Source of the DNA: an uncultured Bacillota bacterium
GTDB taxonomy: Bacteria; Bacillota; Clostridia; Tissierellales; Tepidimicrobiaceae
Length of the DNA stretch: 7,718 bases
Direction of reading: 5' to 3'
Assembly: GCA_937967955.1 (NCBI GenBank)
Contig: CALBUB010000079.1
Location: 1 to 7,718 of the forward strand
Part shown: positions 5,723 to 7,718 of the stretch, piece after piece
Layout: each line of letters starts with the position of its first letter
How positions within the stretch are numbered: the stretch's first letter is position 1
The notes under the pieces: generated by a model
Seen by the model: the letters and a program-made list of their open reading frames with translations, nothing else
Told to the model about the DNA's origin: nothing
The model's database searches: none
Position numbers and translations under genes: made by a program

Positions 5723-6382
5723 ATGGATAACAAAAGATTAGTAATAGCTATAGATGGTCCTGCTGGGGCGGGAAAAAGCACAATTGCTAAGAAAGTTGCT
5801 GATATTTTGGGTATAGAATATATTGATACAGGGGCTATGTATAGAGCTTTTACTCTTAAAGTTTTAAGGTCAAATATAGACATTAATAATGTAGAACAAA
5901 TATTAAAATTATTAGAATCTACTAATATAGAATTCAAGAATAGACACATTTACTTAGATGGGACAAGAATTGATGAAGAGATTAGAGATAATATTGTAAG
6001 TAACAACGTTTCAAATATTGCAAAAATAAAAGAAGTTAGAGAAAAAATGGTAGAAATACAACAACAATTGGCTAAAGCAAATAATGTTGTTATGGATGGT
6101 AGAGATATTGGAACAGTAGTACTTCCAGATGCTAATTATAAATTTTTTGTTACAGCTTCAGTTGAAGAAAGAGCTATGAGAAGGTATAAAGAGCTAAAAG
6201 ATAAAAATGTTAATATAACATATGAACAAGTATTAGAAGAAATCAAAAAAAGGGACCAAATTGATAGCAATAGGGAAGTTGCGCCTTTGAGAAAAAGCCC
6301 AGATGCATATATTATAGATACAACTAATCAAACTGTTGATGAGTCTGTACAAGAAGTTATCTCTATTATCGAAGGGAGGTAA
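5723..6382 (+). CDS. cmk: Cytidylate kinase (CMP/dCMP kinase)
   Basis: The 219-residue enzyme phosphorylates CMP and dCMP with ATP, recycling CMP released by phospholipid synthesis and RNA turnover. The P-loop is GPAGAGKST (12-20). The CMP-binding TGAMYRA follows (36-42), then the CMP-domain insert ending in the EEIRDNIVSNNVSNIAKI region, MDGRDIGTVVLPDA (124-137), and the lid arginines of the KKRDQIDSNREVAPL segment (175-189). Length is normal. The SD AAGGAGG (5711-5717) is 5 bases before ATG. The end of the gene carries the SD for plsC, which starts 4 bases after the cmk stop, so the two are co-transcribed and probably translationally linked. Confidence 0.95.
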   Translation: MDNKRLVIAIDGPAGAGKSTIAKKVADILGIEYIDTGAMYRAFTLKVLRSNIDINNVEQILKLLESTNIEFKNRHIYLDGTRIDEEIRDNIVSNNVSNIAKIKEVREKMVEIQQQLAKANNVVMDGRDIGTVVLPDANYKFFVTASVEERAMRRYKELKDKNVNITYEQVLEEIKKRDQIDSNREVAPLRKSPDAYIIDTTNQTVDESVQEVISIIEGR

Positions 6383-6386
6383 GTAT

Positions 6387-6971
6387 TTGAGTTTTTATAA
6401 TTTTGCTAAAGGCTTAGTAAAAGGGCTCTTTAAAATAATATATAAAATAGAAGTGGAAGGAATTAACTATATACCAGAAGAAGGTAGAGCAATACTATGT
6501 GCCAACCATATGAGCAATTTAGATCCCATTATTTTAGCAATAGTATGCCCTAGACCAATTTCCTTCATGGCAAAAAAAGAGTTGTTTAGTAATAAAATCT
6601 TTGCAAAATTATTGCATTCCTTAAATGCATTTCCTGTTGATAGACAAGGCTCAGATATTTCTGCTATTAGGAAATCATTAGAAGTATTAAAAAATGAGGA
6701 ATTACTAGGAATTTTTCCTGAAGGCACTCGGATTACTAATATGGATATGAATTCTGCAAAACCAGGAATAGCCATGATAGGACTGAAGTCTAAATCTCCA
6801 ATAATACCTATATTTATCGACTCAGAATATAAGCTATTTGGAAAAGTTAAAGTTAATATTGGCAGTCCTATTTATTTGGACAACTATTATGAGAAAAAAT
6901 TACGAACAGATGATTATAAAAAAATCAGTGTTCGTATTTTAGAATCCATATATTCTTTAAAAAATGATTAG
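6387..6971 (+). CDS. plsC: 1-acyl-sn-glycerol-3-phosphate acyltransferase
   Basis: The 194-residue enzyme acylates lysophosphatidic acid to phosphatidic acid at the inner face of the membrane. Acyltransferase blocks appear in order: NHMSNLDPI (40-48; His41-x4-Asp46 is the catalytic pair), FMAKKELF (60-67), FPVDR (82-86), FPEGTR (110-115) and SPIIPIFI. The start is TTG 6387, because GGAGGT (6375-6380) ends 6 bases upstream. Upstream in-frame TTG and ATG codons at 6336 and 6339 would add 16-17 residues read from inside cmk and have no SD. The neighbour cmk removes CMP produced by phospholipid synthesis, so the pairing makes metabolic sense. ispH follows with an SD overlapping the plsC stop. Confidence 0.93.
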   Translation: MSFYNFAKGLVKGLFKIIYKIEVEGINYIPEEGRAILCANHMSNLDPIILAIVCPRPISFMAKKELFSNKIFAKLLHSLNAFPVDRQGSDISAIRKSLEVLKNEELLGIFPEGTRITNMDMNSAKPGIAMIGLKSKSPIIPIFIDSEYKLFGKVKVNIGSPIYLDNYYEKKLRTDDYKKISVRILESIYSLKND

Positions 6972-6982
6972 GAGGAGCGAAA

Positions 6983-7718
6983 TTGAAGATATATATTGCT
7001 GATCATGCAGGTTTTTGCTTTGGTGTTAAAAGAGCAATTGAAATGGCTGAAGATACTTTATCAAAAGTAAAAGAAGGTGAGAAAATATACTCATTAGGAC
7101 CTTTAGTTCACAATCCACAAGTAGTTGAAAAGTTTAGTAAAAAAGGTCTAAATGTTATAGAAAATGTTGATGAACTAGATAAGGGGAAAGTTATTATAAG
7201 ATCTCACGGAATTTCAGGTATATTACAAAACAAATTACAGGAAAATAACTTAGAATTAATTGATACTACCTGTCCCTATGTAAAAGCTGTTCATAATAAA
7301 GTAAAAAAATTCCATGAAGATGGGTATAAAATTATAATAATTGGAGATAAGAAGCATCCAGAAGTTATAGGAATCAATGGCTGGTGTAATAATGAGGCAA
7401 TTATTATAAACAGTGAAGAAGAAGCTAATCAAGTACCTGCTTTTGATAAAATATGTGTAGTTTCTCAAACAACAAACACTCAAGAAAAATTCCAAAAATT
7501 ATCTAATATCATTTCCCAAAAAGGAAGGGAAGTTAAAATATTTAATACAATTTGTAATGCAACCAACCAAAGACAGTCAGCTTGCGAAGAATTAGCAAAA
7601 AAAGTTGATGCAATGATAGTAATTGGAGGCTACCATAGTTCTAATACAAATAAATTAGTTGAAATAAGTAAAAGGCATTGTAACAATGTATACCATATTG
7701 AAACATCGGTGAGGAGGC
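6983..7718 (+). CDS. ispH: 4-hydroxy-3-methylbut-2-enyl diphosphate reductase (partial, runs off right edge)
   Basis: IspH performs the last step of the non-mevalonate isoprenoid pathway, reducing HMBPP to IPP and DMAPP with a [4Fe-4S] cluster. The three conserved cysteines are present: Cys12 (GFCFGV), Cys97 (DTTCP) and Cys191 (NTICNAT). So are His43 (LVHNP), His75 (RSHG), His125 and Glu127 (KHPEV), the SQTT segment (161-164) and IGGYHSSNT near the end. The start is TTG 6983, 7 bases after AGGAGG (6970-6975), which overlaps the plsC stop. The frame is open for 245 codons to the edge; the family is usually about 280-300 residues. In many clostridia IspH is fused to ribosomal protein S1 repeats, which cannot be judged here. 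The last codons read TSVRR, where relatives have acidic residues. Confidence 0.93.
   Translation, partial: MKIYIADHAGFCFGVKRAIEMAEDTLSKVKEGEKIYSLGPLVHNPQVVEKFSKKGLNVIENVDELDKGKVIIRSHGISGILQNKLQENNLELIDTTCPYVKAVHNKVKKFHEDGYKIIIIGDKKHPEVIGINGWCNNEAIIINSEEEANQVPAFDKICVVSQTTNTQEKFQKLSNIISQKGREVKIFNTICNATNQRQSACEELAKKVDAMIVIGGYHSSNTNKLVEISKRHCNNVYHIETSVRR

Noticed and set aside
5016..5949. Reverse-strand open frames at 5016-5330 and 5707-5949
   Set aside because: They are antisense to the membrane-protein gene/aroH start and to cmk; their compositions are those of complementary-strand shadows and they lack recognisable domains.
6467..7495. Reverse-strand open frames at 6467-6775 and 7256-7495
   Set aside because: They lie fully opposite plsC and ispH, whose catalytic motifs are intact in the forward frame.

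Overview
The window looks like chromosomal DNA from an anaerobic, low-GC Firmicute, most likely a clostridial or Tissierellales-type amino-acid fermenter. The base composition is strongly AT-rich, Shine-Dalgarno (SD) sequences are strong, TTG start codons are used freely, and a 2-oxoacid:ferredoxin oxidoreductase is present. The gene order aroH-cmk-plsC-ispH also looks clostridial. All convincing genes lie on the + strand. I see no mobile element, CRISPR array, tRNA or rRNA. This is mostly ordinary core metabolism; the unusual signals are in the intergenic DNA.

Layout. (1) Positions 2-55 hold the last codons of an upstream gene, closed by an intrinsic terminator (about 84-137). (2) A promoter (226-254) drives a five-gene operon korD-korA-korB-korC-rpiR (294-3888). 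It encodes a four-subunit 2-oxoacid (probably 2-oxoglutarate):ferredoxin oxidoreductase and a MurR/RpiR-type regulator whose start overlaps korC. A terminator follows (3896-3931). (3) A 235-bp AT-rich intergenic region carries two near-identical palindromic boxes and an extended -10 promoter in front of a histidine-phosphatase gene (4124-4732). (4) A small unrecognised membrane-anchored protein follows (4818-5264). Its SD and start codon lie in one arm of a long inverted repeat. (5) A chorismate mutase gene, aroH (5315-5683), has its own promoter and is followed by a short hairpin. (6) cmk, plsC and ispH (5723 to the window end) are tightly packed and serve CMP recycling, phospholipid synthesis and isoprenoid synthesis. 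ispH runs off the right edge.

How the genes work together. KorA and KorB form the thiamine diphosphate/Fe-S catalytic core, KorC completes the CoA-dependent reaction, and KorD carries electrons to or from the ferredoxin pool. RpiR is made from the same transcript and is the obvious candidate regulator, although its ligand is unknown. The cmk-plsC-ispH group is a housekeeping cluster. The regulatory highlight is the 24-bp stem at 4737-4822. It should block translation of the small membrane protein on messages read through from the phosphatase gene, while a promoter inside the loop could supply translatable mRNA.
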